From Candidatus Rifleibacterium amylolyticum (GTDB lineage: Bacteria; Muiribacteriota; Ozemobacteria; Ozemobacterales; Ozemobacteraceae): a DNA stretch of 64,000 nucleotides. The stretch is from positions 37,750-101,749 of the forward strand of contig JAACJG010000007.1 in assembly GCA_009917695.1 (NCBI GenBank), read 5' to 3'. The notes below the pieces were generated by a model. That model was given only the letters and a program-made list of their open reading frames with translations. It did no database searches and had not been told where the DNA came from. Both the position numbers and the translations under genes were made by a program. Positions 18,101 through 25,647 of the stretch are shown here, piece after piece; position 1 is the stretch's first letter; every line of letters begins with the position of its first letter.

Positions 18101-18126
18101 AATATAGCCAGTAAGCGCTTTCTCAT
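15121..18126 (-). CDS. Exported C11 (clostripain-like) cysteine peptidase
   Basis: A 1001-residue protein with a signal peptide (KRLLAILMVMFYIATLMPLWS), then a Lys/Thr/Pro/Ala-rich low-complexity tract (about residues 24-80) and a helical region (about 85-270). The catalytic region starts at WTILAYICSDNDLERFG. His395 (VVWNHGAGW) and Cys446 (VDFDACLMG) match the His/Cys dyad of family C11 peptidases (clan CD). The C-terminal third (about 720-1000) includes a segment resembling a glutamine-amidotransferase-like or receptor fold (VLLCGQMVEDMM) with no catalytic residue that I can identify. It should hydrolyse proteins outside the cytoplasm, probably after Arg or Lys as known for the family. The basic tract is unusual and could bind polyanions or cell wall. 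Confidence 0.85.
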   Translation of the reverse strand: MRKRLLAILMVMFYIATLMPLWSATTSTATTTKKKKPTTTTTKPAPKKKPATAATKPATKKKPAAKKKSATRTTAAASTKVDAASQKALIGEIAMLREVWLRKITLEYLGDKRSEAFFASLIADFPKRLQRNFIENITGDYKAEFMANYAAKAEDVSDKALTMMGDKPALDGLLGKVIKESGFPLDLAYMDLVKKLVERRKFQANNKEAGADKLAEYWQSVYTTMKANARKSRYEAVAAIYKDVAVSEFPISWYDDAQYAVAFETEGGQPAAVGPQGRKPWTILAYICSDNDLERFGLQDVNEMEQVGSSDKVNIVAQIDRMKEGNQGATISDGNWTGTRRYYVTKDADMNKIGSQMVGNLGEQDMGDKRTLAEFLKWGVKTYPADNVLVVVWNHGAGWLGVAHDQSSDRMLSMTDVSWALREGQKELSKVNGKASKFAIVDFDACLMGTIEVAYELSDCADFLVASEENEPGRGMPYADYLAPLIKNPALSAREFTKRMVGTYVYSYAKGGSATNQFVMGSPVTKSATDLGKLPALVKKFDALGKALLANHELYADLLVSDSGKFASIKRYSDDSLVDLVDFAHKLAQVPEIPSNVREICIDIIKTVGYPVENSKLAQPVIITSEQPGVVVWGYNNWRMPPKSLWPSGTRVFNSRLAMTPMRELEGGGYYVKIGPFQPVEDEALEKVVFVDEINYQVVLKDGTSLDKRRIKQGKEYLIVSKFPESSPMVIEGHTQGMGDSHGLSLYFPQAHNFRNTYKALKFAKDTSWDEFLEKTPVFKRNADVLLCGQMVEDMMTLPLIAQALKANDVKFQILWDPSVFGFEFKSILQQFADKGMVITDSVSASSMGQLAPSSDDLKDYLNHGGRLMIAAQSFGKSNLHRSLLKDYFKFTFVAEEKDFDEMICKGKNEFKFELNGSESAKTAEDVTIMKVGGSGKLFVTMPDGRGAAIYISDSAANGKNYAGIYLGFRYEAVGDTAARNQLMGEILDRLLPQRHQLSLF

Positions 18127-18252
18127 ATTCCATTCTCCTTACCAGGTGCTGACAGGGCGTACATAATAATGAATTATAACCTATTTTTTCCGCATAACGT
18201 AACCCTTTCGCATGAAAAAACAAAATAAACCCTGAAATTCTGAGTTAATTTC

Positions 18253-18282
18253 TTCACAGTTAGCGGTAAAATCGTGTATAAA
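18253..18282 (+). promoter_or_regulatory. Candidate promoter for the ATP-grasp/polyamine cluster
   Basis: TTCACA (18253-18258) and TATAAA (18277-18282) are spaced by 18 bases, 33 bases upstream of ATG 18316, within the 189-base divergent gap between the C11 peptidase gene and this cluster. The gap is otherwise AT-rich with no other clear element. Confidence 0.4.
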
Positions 18283-18315
18283 TATTCAATTAACTGACAA
18301 GTCGGAGAATTACTG

Positions 18316-19473
18316 ATGAATCTGCTATATCTTTCGCCCCATTATCCCGCACATTATTCACAGTTCGTTGAATCTCTCGCCAGACACGGAGTTAAGGTGT
18401 TCGGTATCTCTGATGTCCCTGACGAAGCGCTCGACCCCAGGTTGCGCAACGCCATGAGCGGCCATTACAAGGTTGACAGACTCGAAAATTACGATCAGGT
18501 CAAGCAAGGTTGCGGTTTTTTCAACGACCATATCGGCCGGGTCGATCGTGTCGAATCACACCTCGAACCCTGGATCGAACTCGAAGCTGTACTGCGTGAA
18601 GAATTCGACATTACCGGCCCCAAACCGGCAGAACTGCAGTTCATCAAGCGCAAATCGAAAATGAAAGACCTTTTTACCCGAGCTCAGGTACCCTGCGCCA
18701 GGGGTGAAGTAGTGAAGAGCATCGAACAGTGCCGCAAATTCATCAACGGCAAATTCCCTGCCTTCATCAAACCGGACATCGGAGTTGGCGCTGCCGATAC
18801 CTATACCATCAGAAGCGATGACGACCTGCAAAAGTTTTTCAATATCAAACAGGGCTACGACTACTTTATTGAAGATTTCGTCGAAGGCGAACTCATTTCA
18901 TTCGACGGCCTTACAGATCAGAAGGGCAACATAGTCTTTTATACCTCTCATAAATTCAGCAACGACATCCACAAGGTCGTCGTGCAGGATGAAAATGTCT
19001 GGTATTACAACTATCGCGAAATAGCACCCGACCTCGAAAAATACGGCCGCCAGATCGTTAAAACCGCTGGCGTCAGAGAAAAATTCTTTCATATCGAGTT
19101 CTTCAGAAAACCCGACAAGTCTTTGATGGCACTTGAAATCAACATGCGACCGCCGGGCGGACTGACCACCCACATGTTCAATTTTTCGAGCGACATCGAT
19201 GTGTATGACTGGTGGGCAGCAATCATGGCCGGCAAAGAATCAAAACGCGATTACACACGCCGCTATCACTGCGCCTTCGTCGGCCGCAAGCATAACCGCG
19301 CCTATCGCTACTCACACGATCAGCTCTACATCAAATGGAACCACAAAATCGCACATAGCCAGCCAATGAACCCGATTGAGTACACGGTCATGGGCCACTG
19401 GGGCTATCTTGCACGATCAGCTGATCTCAACGAACTCATGGAAATTATCAAAGACATCACCTGGGAGGCCTGA
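18316..19473 (+). CDS. ATP-grasp domain ligase
   Basis: A 385-residue protein with an N-terminal alpha/beta pre-ATP-grasp region (MNLLYLSPHYPAHYSQFVE) and an ATP-grasp core (about 115-320). Signs of the core are FPAFIKPDIGVGAADT (nucleotide-binding lysine strand), YFIEDFVEGELISFDG (hinge) and ALEINMRPPGG with the metal-binding Glu/Asn. ATP-grasp enzymes activate a carboxylate as acyl phosphate and join it to an amine or thiol. The substrate here is unknown. The stop codon abuts the ATG of an esterase-like gene. Downstream genes for SpeE and SpeD make a polyamine amine-acceptor an attractive possibility, but that is inference. Confidence 0.82.
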   Translation: MNLLYLSPHYPAHYSQFVESLARHGVKVFGISDVPDEALDPRLRNAMSGHYKVDRLENYDQVKQGCGFFNDHIGRVDRVESHLEPWIELEAVLREEFDITGPKPAELQFIKRKSKMKDLFTRAQVPCARGEVVKSIEQCRKFINGKFPAFIKPDIGVGAADTYTIRSDDDLQKFFNIKQGYDYFIEDFVEGELISFDGLTDQKGNIVFYTSHKFSNDIHKVVVQDENVWYYNYREIAPDLEKYGRQIVKTAGVREKFFHIEFFRKPDKSLMALEINMRPPGGLTTHMFNFSSDIDVYDWWAAIMAGKESKRDYTRRYHCAFVGRKHNRAYRYSHDQLYIKWNHKIAHSQPMNPIEYTVMGHWGYLARSADLNELMEIIKDITWEA

Positions 19474-20277
19474 ATGAATCGCGAATATCGGCAGATTCCG
19501 AGCAAAGCCCTCGGACAACCCATGGAAATGCTCGTATACGGAACCTCCGGCAAGCCGGTAATGGTCTTTCCCTCTCAGGAGGGTCGCTTCTTTGACTACG
19601 AAAATTTCGGTATGATCGATACTATCGCGCCATTCATTCTCGATGGCAAAATCCATGTCTACTGCGTTGACAGCATGGACCACCAGAGCTGGTTCTCAAA
19701 TCAGCCACCGGCCGACCGCGCCAGACGTGCAAACGACTACGACTGGGCCATCAGAAATGAGATAGTTCCGCACATTATCGAAGATGGCCACGCCGGCGCC
19801 AGTATTCTCACGCATGGTTGCAGTTTTGGCGCCTATCATGCCGCCAACTTCGCGCTGCGCCATCCTGATGTATTTGATTCCGGCATTGCCCTGAGCGGAT
19901 GCTATAACATAGATTTCGCAGTCGGCGGCCACAAAAGCGACGACATTTATGCGCACAACCCCATGTATTACAGTTCTGCCATGAGCGACAAAGCAAAAAA
20001 ACAGCTGCTGCAGAACCTGCTGATCGTCTGCAGCGGCCAGGGCGCCTGGGAAGAATGGAACGGCGAAGCCATAACCATGTGCAACAACCTTCGCAACGCC
20101 GGAGTTCCAGTCATGCTTGACCTCTGGGGCTATGATGTCAACCACGACTGGCCCTGGTGGAAAAAAATGATCGTCTATTTTCTCGGCAAATTCGAACGGG
20201 CTGGCTTTTTGACCAGCAATCACCGCATGAATGCGGAGCAAAGCAAAGATTTCCTGCTGAATTTCCACTCGTTCTGA
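19474..20277 (+). CDS. Alpha/beta-hydrolase, esterase family
   Basis: A 267-residue cytoplasmic protein (no signal peptide) of the putative-esterase/esterase-D type. The nucleophile elbow is GCSFGAYHA (Ser about 110), preceded by the strand GASILTHG. A late His in DVNHDWPWW and an Asp before it (VMLDLWGYD) are candidates to complete the triad. It starts directly at the stop codon of the ATP-grasp gene, so translation is probably coupled and the two may act on one metabolite, one forming and the other hydrolysing or transferring an acyl group. The substrate is not recognisable. Confidence 0.82.
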   Translation: MNREYRQIPSKALGQPMEMLVYGTSGKPVMVFPSQEGRFFDYENFGMIDTIAPFILDGKIHVYCVDSMDHQSWFSNQPPADRARRANDYDWAIRNEIVPHIIEDGHAGASILTHGCSFGAYHAANFALRHPDVFDSGIALSGCYNIDFAVGGHKSDDIYAHNPMYYSSAMSDKAKKQLLQNLLIVCSGQGAWEEWNGEAITMCNNLRNAGVPVMLDLWGYDVNHDWPWWKKMIVYFLGKFERAGFLTSNHRMNAEQSKDFLLNFHSF

Positions 20278-20280
20278 CTT

Positions 20281-20323
20281 AATTCAGGCGGTGTTCGTTT
20301 ACTGGACACCGCCTGAATTTTAG
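20281..20323 (+). terminator. Hairpin terminator or attenuator after the esterase gene
   Basis: A perfect 14-base inverted repeat (20281-20294 / 20306-20319) with an 11-base loop, followed by TTTA. It starts directly after the esterase stop and may end or attenuate transcription before the DUF4178 genes. Confidence 0.7.
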
Positions 20324-20362
20324 TTATACAATGAATACAAAATTGACGAGGGGAGCCAGATA

Positions 20363-20971
20363 ATGCCGGTCAGTCTTACCTGCCCTTCCTGCGGCAACGT
20401 TATCAATCAGATGACGCGATCGCCACAGATGCTAGTCTGTCCCGCCTGTAACTCAACCCACCTGCTCAATTCCGGCCGGCTCGAAGACGTTGGCAAATCA
20501 GCTATACTTACCGATTTTCCCAGCATTTTTGAGCTGCACCACACCTTTCGTCACAAAGACTGGAAGTTCACTCCGGTCGGGCGGGTTCGTTACGATTACG
20601 GTGATGGCTGGTGGGACGAATGGTTTGTCAGAAGTGACAATGGCAAAGAAAGCTGGGTCTCAGTTGACGAAGGCGAAATCGCCATTGAAGCGCTGGTGCA
20701 AAAGGGCGTCAAGGTTCCATCGTTTGACGAACTCAAGGTCGGCGGCAGTCTAATTATAAACCGGATCAAAATGAAGGTTATTGAAAAGAACAGCTGCACT
20801 ATGGTTGGCGCCGAAGGCGAACTGCCGTTCAAAATTGCCCCGAACGAGACCTACAATTATGTCGATCTGCTCGGGCCCAAACGCCTGTCATTCACCATCG
20901 AATATCAGAATGACGCAATCGACTGCTACAAGGGAGTCTGGATCGACCCCTTCGACATAACCAGGGCATGA
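20363..20971 (+). CDS. Zinc-ribbon and DUF4178-type protein
   Basis: A 202-residue soluble protein. The N-terminus has a zinc ribbon (CPSCGN ... CPACNS, four cysteines within residues 6-33). The rest resembles the beta-rich DUF4178 fold (PVGRVRYDYGDGWWDEWFV, the WVSVDEGEIAIEAL segment, and an INRIKMKVIEKNSCTMVGAEGELPF strand pair). The function is unknown. A GAGGGGAG ribosome site precedes ATG 20363. The next gene starts 4 bases before this stop and encodes a larger protein of the same kind with membrane helices, so the two probably work as a pair. Confidence 0.72.
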   Translation: MPVSLTCPSCGNVINQMTRSPQMLVCPACNSTHLLNSGRLEDVGKSAILTDFPSIFELHHTFRHKDWKFTPVGRVRYDYGDGWWDEWFVRSDNGKESWVSVDEGEIAIEALVQKGVKVPSFDELKVGGSLIINRIKMKVIEKNSCTMVGAEGELPFKIAPNETYNYVDLLGPKRLSFTIEYQNDAIDCYKGVWIDPFDITRA

Positions 20972-22275
20972 ACCGGATGAAGCCTTCGAACTCAACACCA
21001 GCCCGGCTGAAAAGCCTTAAATGCACACAATGCGGCGGAGCCATATCTATCCGCGGTGGTCATAATGTCAGAACTATCGTCTGTCAGTATTGCGGAGCCT
21101 GTCTTGACAGCAAAAATGAGTTTGCGGTACTGCACCGTTTTATCAATCAGAAGCGCCCGTTTATGCCGCTTGCGATCGGCGCCCGCGGCAAACTCAAGAA
21201 TGTCGAATTTACCGTCATCGGCGTGTTGCAGTATGAGCAGCGTGAAGATGGCGAAGTTTACCGCTGGCTCGAATATCTTATGTTTTCGTACACGCATGGC
21301 TACGTTTATCTATGCTATGAAGACGGGCACTGGGTTTTGATGCACGAGGTCAAAGACCTGCCTGAAACCGATGTCGAAATCGTCATGCCGCTTAAATCAA
21401 AATTCGAAGTGCGCGGTCACAGCTTCAAGGTCTTCGAATGTGCTGCGGCAAAGCTGACCTATGTCGAGGGCGAATTGACCTGGCAGGCAAAACAGAATGA
21501 AACGATCAGATATCTTGACGCCATCTGCCCGCCCTGCCTCTATTCGATCGAATCGCGAGCTTCTGAAATTGAGTATTTCTGGGGTGAATACATCAGCCAC
21601 AAAGAAATCAGTGAAGCCTTCAAAATCGAGTGCATCAGCCCATCTACGGTTTTTGCCTGTCAGCCTTTCAACTGCTCGCCGCTTTATAAATCAATGGCGC
21701 ACGGCTCTCTGATTGCTTCTTTTCTCGCTCTGCTGATGTATTTTATGGTGACTTCGAGCGGCGCCTACGTTGCCAGCGACAATCTCGGCGACGAGGTCTT
21801 CAAAGACAGTGGCACTACCAGCGAATTCGTTATAGATTCACCCGGAGCCCTTTACAGCGCTACGATTCGTGCCAACCATCTCGACAATGCCTGGGCTTTC
21901 TTCGATCTCAGGGTTCTAAATGCAGCCGAAACAGAAGAATTCTGCGCAATGCCGGCCGAAGTATCTTATTATCACGGGGTTGAAGGCGGCGAAAGCTGGT
22001 CTGAGGGTTCCCGAGAAGAAACTGTTTATTTCAGAGTACCCGAGGCTGGAAATTACAAAATTGATATCGAAGGCGAAGGTAACCGCGGCGAGACCAACAA
22101 TCCCGATCCCAACTTCTCGTTGAGAAGTGTCAGTATAGAAATTCGCAAAGGTGTGCGCCTCGGGCATCACACCCTTGCCTGGTTTTTTATTTCACTGCTC
22201 CTGGCAGCTCCTTATTTCGTGCGCGTCTATCGCTTCGAAAAAAAGCGCTGGGGAGAAGATGAGGATGACGACTGA
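20968..22275 (+). CDS. Membrane-anchored zinc-ribbon/DUF4178-type protein
   Basis: A 435-residue protein overlapping its upstream paralogue by 4 bases. It has an N-terminal zinc ribbon (CTQCGG ... CQYCG, residues about 15-41) and a DUF4178-like domain (about 55-200) with VEFTVIGVLQYEQREDGEVY and WLEYLMFSYTHGYVYL. A membrane helix follows at about 248-266, an exported beta-rich region (about 270-395), and a second helix (about 398-416) before a basic/acidic tail. The cytoplasmic half matches the preceding protein and the outer half has no recognised family. Position next to DUF350 and SpeE/SpeD genes suggests a membrane complex linked to polyamine metabolism. Confidence 0.72.
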   Translation: MNRMKPSNSTPARLKSLKCTQCGGAISIRGGHNVRTIVCQYCGACLDSKNEFAVLHRFINQKRPFMPLAIGARGKLKNVEFTVIGVLQYEQREDGEVYRWLEYLMFSYTHGYVYLCYEDGHWVLMHEVKDLPETDVEIVMPLKSKFEVRGHSFKVFECAAAKLTYVEGELTWQAKQNETIRYLDAICPPCLYSIESRASEIEYFWGEYISHKEISEAFKIECISPSTVFACQPFNCSPLYKSMAHGSLIASFLALLMYFMVTSSGAYVASDNLGDEVFKDSGTTSEFVIDSPGALYSATIRANHLDNAWAFFDLRVLNAAETEEFCAMPAEVSYYHGVEGGESWSEGSREETVYFRVPEAGNYKIDIEGEGNRGETNNPDPNFSLRSVSIEIRKGVRLGHHTLAWFFISLLLAAPYFVRVYRFEKKRWGEDEDDD

Positions 22276-22457
22276 TGAATAAACTTGCACTGCTCTTTGC
22301 GGCTGTTTTCAGTACTATTACGGTGCTGGCAATAGCCACCGATTTCATGCGTCCCGAGGGGTTCTACGAACCACCTCAGGTCAACGCCGACAAGAACCTG
22401 CGCGAACGCAGTGTCAGCATGCGCGGCACCCACCGCGGCTTCATGCATGGCAAATGA
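22275..22457 (+). CDS. Small membrane or secreted protein, 60 residues
   Basis: This short gene starts on the last base of the previous stop (TGATG overlap), which favours translational coupling and a real gene. The N-terminus (NKLALLFAAVFSTITVLAIA) is a signal peptide or single helix; the rest is polar with several Arg, His and Gly residues. I do not recognise a family. It sits between the DUF4178 membrane protein and a DUF350 protein. Confidence 0.6.
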   Translation: MNKLALLFAAVFSTITVLAIATDFMRPEGFYEPPQVNADKNLRERSVSMRGTHRGFMHGK

Positions 22458-22482
22458 ATCATAACAACTGGAGACAGAAATA

Positions 22483-22713
22483 ATGGATCCCAAATCAGCT
22501 TTAAGTGAACTCTCTACCGGACCGATACTTTCGACCATCGTTTATTCGATTATTGGCCTTGTCATGTATCTGATCGCCTTCTGGATCATCTGCAAAGTAT
22601 CGCCCTTTTCTGTGCGCAAAGAAATCGAAATAGACCAGAATACTTCTCTCGGCATCATAATTGGTGCGGTCATGCTTGGCCTTTCGATCATCATTGCTTC
22701 GGCCATGCACTGA
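22483..22713 (+). CDS. DUF350-family small membrane protein
   Basis: A 76-residue protein with two membrane helices (about 15-38 and 53-74) separated by a short charged loop (VRKEIEIDQNTSLG). This is the repeat unit of DUF350 (YjfL) proteins, here as a single unit where many family members have two or more. Small size and helix hairpin imply oligomerisation in the membrane. DUF350 genes occur beside polyamine-related and ATP-grasp genes in other bacteria, and the same neighbours appear here. Confidence 0.72.
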   Translation: MDPKSALSELSTGPILSTIVYSIIGLVMYLIAFWIICKVSPFSVRKEIEIDQNTSLGIIIGAVMLGLSIIIASAMH

Positions 22714-22749
22714 AAAAACCACACTTTCGAAATAGACTGGTAAGCAAAA

Positions 22750-24291
22750 TTGCAGGTATTTCTTTTATTCGCGGTATTTCTGATATCTGTCTGCGCGCTG
22801 GTTTACCAGCTGCTCGCCGGCACCATTTCAAGTTACCTCGTCGGCGACTCGGTTTACCAGTTTTCATTGGTAATCGGCATCTTCGTAAGCTCGATGGGGT
22901 TGGGCTCCTTCATTTCCCGCTTCATCAGCCGAAAACTGCATGACTGGTTCATTCTCGTCGAGCTGCTAACGGGGGTTGTCGGCGGCATGAGCTCGATCAT
23001 TCTGTTTTTCGCTTTCACCCACATCGAGAATTACACGCCGATTCTGATTCTGGTTTCAGTTGCCATCGGTACTCTCGTCGGCCTTGAGCTGCCGATAATC
23101 CTGCGTATCGTCAAAGAGCACAATACGCTTAAAATAGTATTGTCGAACGTGATGACCGCAGACTATGCCGGGGCGCTGTTCGCTTCGCTTCTGTTTCCGA
23201 TCGTGCTTGTGCCTCATCTTGGCTTGATTCGAACCAGCCTGGCTTTCGGCACCATGAATGTTGCGGTAGCAAGCGCTGCCATATACGTATTCAGAGAACG
23301 CATCGTGGCCAGACAAGGGCTGATTGCACTGGCAGTTTCGAGCATGCTGTTGCTGGGCACCTGTTTTGCCTTTGCCGGGCGGATTTCAACCTATGCCGAA
23401 GATACTCTTTATCAGGACGAAATCATCTATACCGTTAACAGCCCGTATCAGAGGGTTGTCGTGACCAGAACCCGTAACGATATTCGCATGTTCATCAATG
23501 GCAGCATACAGTTCAGCAGTCAGGATGAATACCGTTACCACGAAGCCCTGGTGCTGCCGGCCATGGCTGCTGCCCATTCGCGCCGCAACATTCTGGTTAT
23601 CGGCGGCGGTGATGGTCTGGCCGCCCGCGAAATTCTAAAATTCCCCGATGTCGAAAAACTCCTGATCGTCGACATCGACCCGGCAATTACCGGATTCGCC
23701 CGCAACAATCAACTGATGCGTAATCTCAACTGTGATTCGATGCGTAATCCAAAAACCAGAATAGTTAACGAAGACGCCTGGAAATATCTGGAAAAGCACA
23801 GCGAGCTTTACGATGTAATCATTATCGATCTGCCAGACCCCGATGATCTTACCCTCAGCCGACTTTACTCACGCACATTCTACCGCCTGCTCGCGCATCA
23901 GCTGGCACATGGCGGCAAGATTGTCACTCAGGCCACTTCGCCCCTCTACTCGCATAAAGCCTTCTGGTGCATTCACAACACACTGGCAGCGGTCGAAAAT
24001 CCTTTGCGCATAAGCGAATCAGCATCCGACACCGCGGTTCTCGACACCGAAGCATACGGCTGCTACATACCATCGTTTGGCAGCTGGGGCTTTGTCATGG
24101 CCTCGAACACTCCAATAGACTGGCACTCCATCAGTATCAACGTGCCTTCGCGCTTTGTAAGCAGTGAATTTGTAAAAACCATGAACGTCTTTCCGCCTGA
24201 TATTGACCATGTCGATACCGAGATCAATACTATCGATACGCATGTGGTAAAATCATATTACGAAGAAGGCTGGGATAAATGGGCACTGTGA
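22750..24291 (+). CDS. Membrane-fused spermidine synthase-like aminopropyltransferase
   Basis: This 513-residue protein starts with TTG 22750 (no better in-frame start nearby). The N-terminal part (about 1-210) has six to seven membrane helices, beginning FLLFAVFLISVCALVYQLL. The C-terminal half is a spermidine synthase-type Rossmann domain with the SAM-binding motif VIGGGDGLAAREIL, the acidic IVDIDPAI strand, and IIDLPDPDDLTLSRLYS containing the catalytic-region aspartates. Membrane-fused SpeE-like proteins are a known subgroup whose acceptor need not be putrescine. The stop overlaps the speD start by 13 bases, so it should use decarboxylated SAM made by that enzyme. Confidence 0.85.
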   Translation: MQVFLLFAVFLISVCALVYQLLAGTISSYLVGDSVYQFSLVIGIFVSSMGLGSFISRFISRKLHDWFILVELLTGVVGGMSSIILFFAFTHIENYTPILILVSVAIGTLVGLELPIILRIVKEHNTLKIVLSNVMTADYAGALFASLLFPIVLVPHLGLIRTSLAFGTMNVAVASAAIYVFRERIVARQGLIALAVSSMLLLGTCFAFAGRISTYAEDTLYQDEIIYTVNSPYQRVVVTRTRNDIRMFINGSIQFSSQDEYRYHEALVLPAMAAAHSRRNILVIGGGDGLAAREILKFPDVEKLLIVDIDPAITGFARNNQLMRNLNCDSMRNPKTRIVNEDAWKYLEKHSELYDVIIIDLPDPDDLTLSRLYSRTFYRLLAHQLAHGGKIVTQATSPLYSHKAFWCIHNTLAAVENPLRISESASDTAVLDTEAYGCYIPSFGSWGFVMASNTPIDWHSISINVPSRFVSSEFVKTMNVFPPDIDHVDTEINTIDTHVVKSYYEEGWDKWAL

Positions 24292-24668
24292 GTCAACTGA
24301 ATGCGAATATGCCTGAGGCGATACATATCATTGCCGACTTCGCCGGCTGCCCTTCTGAACTGCTTGAAAGCAGCGTAAAAGGCGAAGAAGTGCTCACCAG
24401 AACCGTAAAAGAGTCAGAACTCAGCTGCATTCTTATCAGGTCACACCAGTTTTCTCCAAGTGGCTATACAGCAGCAGCGCTACTGGAAGAATCGCATATA
24501 ACCCTGCACACATGGCCCGAGCACCGGTCTGTGCAGATCGACATCTTCACCTGCGGCAGCCATGAACGGGCCCGCAAAGCCTATTCAACCCTGAAAGCTC
24601 TCTTCCGGCCACAAAATATTGCCGAGCGCATACTGCATCGCAGCCTGAACCAGATCAGCCTCGAATAA
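24279..24668 (+). CDS. speD: S-adenosylmethionine decarboxylase proenzyme
   Basis: A 129-residue prokaryotic SpeD. The self-cleavage site is clear in LLEESHITLHTWPEH: cleavage between Glu and Ser would create the pyruvoyl group on the serine. The downstream FTCG segment contains the catalytic Cys. It converts SAM to decarboxylated SAM, the aminopropyl donor for spermidine-type products. It overlaps the 3' end of the membrane SpeE-like gene by 13 bases, so the two are translationally coupled. The length matches the short bacterial class. Confidence 0.93.
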   Translation: MGTVSQLNANMPEAIHIIADFAGCPSELLESSVKGEEVLTRTVKESELSCILIRSHQFSPSGYTAAALLEESHITLHTWPEHRSVQIDIFTCGSHERARKAYSTLKALFRPQNIAERILHRSLNQISLE

Positions 24669-24672
24669 AAAA

Positions 24673-24705
24673 CGCCCCGTTACCAGATAAAACGGTAACG
24701 GGGCG
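24673..24705. terminator. Bidirectional terminator between speD and hflC
   Basis: A perfect 12-base inverted repeat (24673-24684 / 24694-24705) with a 9-base loop lies between the convergent speD and hflC stops. An A-run upstream serves as T-run on the minus strand. Confidence 0.8.
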
Positions 24706-24720
24706 CTGATTGCTATTTGA

Positions 24721-25647
24721 TCATGGTTGGCTGAACTGTGAATTTTTCAGATACTTGAACAGTTCAGATTCTGTCGAAAGCAGGATTTTGCTGTTGTTTC
24801 CAATCGACTTTTCCAATGTTTCAAGACTACGGCAAAAGGCGTAGAATTCAGGATCGCGACTGTAGGCGGCCGCATAAATCTGAGCCGCTTCGGCATCAGC
24901 CTTGCCCTTGATCTCCAGCGATGTTTTGAAAGCCTCAGAATTGATGCGCTTTAGCTCTTTTTCCTTCTCGCCGAGAATTTCGGCCTTGTTGCCTTCACCC
25001 TCTGAACGGTATTCGGCCGCCACTTTGTTGCGTTCAGAGTTCATGCGCTCATAAACCTTTTCGAGAACTGAATCTATGTAATTGAGGCGCTTGATCTGCA
25101 CATCGATCAATTCGATACCATACTCAGGCGTGCTGGCACGCGCCTTCTGCAGAATGTCGTCGAGAATCTGTTCACGGGTGCGCCGGTTGGTCGGGTCGAG
25201 AACTTCTTCAGCACTGCCATCTGAAGGTGCAACATAAGTTGGCCCGCGCACAAGATCGACAAGATAGTTACCCGAGACAGCATCACGGATCACCGAATCG
25301 ATTATGTCGTCGAGACGGCTCTGAGCGCCTCTGATCGTAGCAACCGTACGAAAAAACACCAGCGGATCGACAATGCGCCAGCGGGCGGTGGCATCGACCC
25401 AGATGAACTTCTTTTCGCGCGTGGTAATCTGATTGGGGTCACCATCCCATTTGAGAATACGCTTTTCGAAGCGATAAACATCTTCGATCAGCGGAATTTT
25501 GAAATTCAGACCGGCGTAACGAACATCACCGACCGGCTTGCCAAACCTGGTAACAATCGCCTGTTCGCCTTCATGTATGACGAACACGCTGCCGGCAAAC
25601 CCTGCTATAATCAACAAAAGTATAACTGCTGCAATAATCTTTTTCAT
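24721..25647 (-). CDS. hflC: HflC, SPFH/band-7 membrane protein
   Basis: A 308-residue protein with an N-terminal membrane helix (about 4-26) followed by a band-7/SPFH domain (VIHEGEQAIVTRFGKPVGD) and a long helical region with SERNKVAAEYRSEGEGNKAEI and KADAEAAQIYAAAYSRDPEFYAF. These are hallmarks of HflC. With HflK it forms a large periplasm-facing ring that encloses and modulates the FtsH protease. The gene overlaps hflK by 4 bases. The order hflK-hflC is the usual one. It converges on speD across a shared terminator. Confidence 0.95.
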   Translation of the reverse strand: MKKIIAAVILLLIIAGFAGSVFVIHEGEQAIVTRFGKPVGDVRYAGLNFKIPLIEDVYRFEKRILKWDGDPNQITTREKKFIWVDATARWRIVDPLVFFRTVATIRGAQSRLDDIIDSVIRDAVSGNYLVDLVRGPTYVAPSDGSAEEVLDPTNRRTREQILDDILQKARASTPEYGIELIDVQIKRLNYIDSVLEKVYERMNSERNKVAAEYRSEGEGNKAEILGEKEKELKRINSEAFKTSLEIKGKADAEAAQIYAAAYSRDPEFYAFCRSLETLEKSIGNNSKILLSTESELFKYLKNSQFSQP

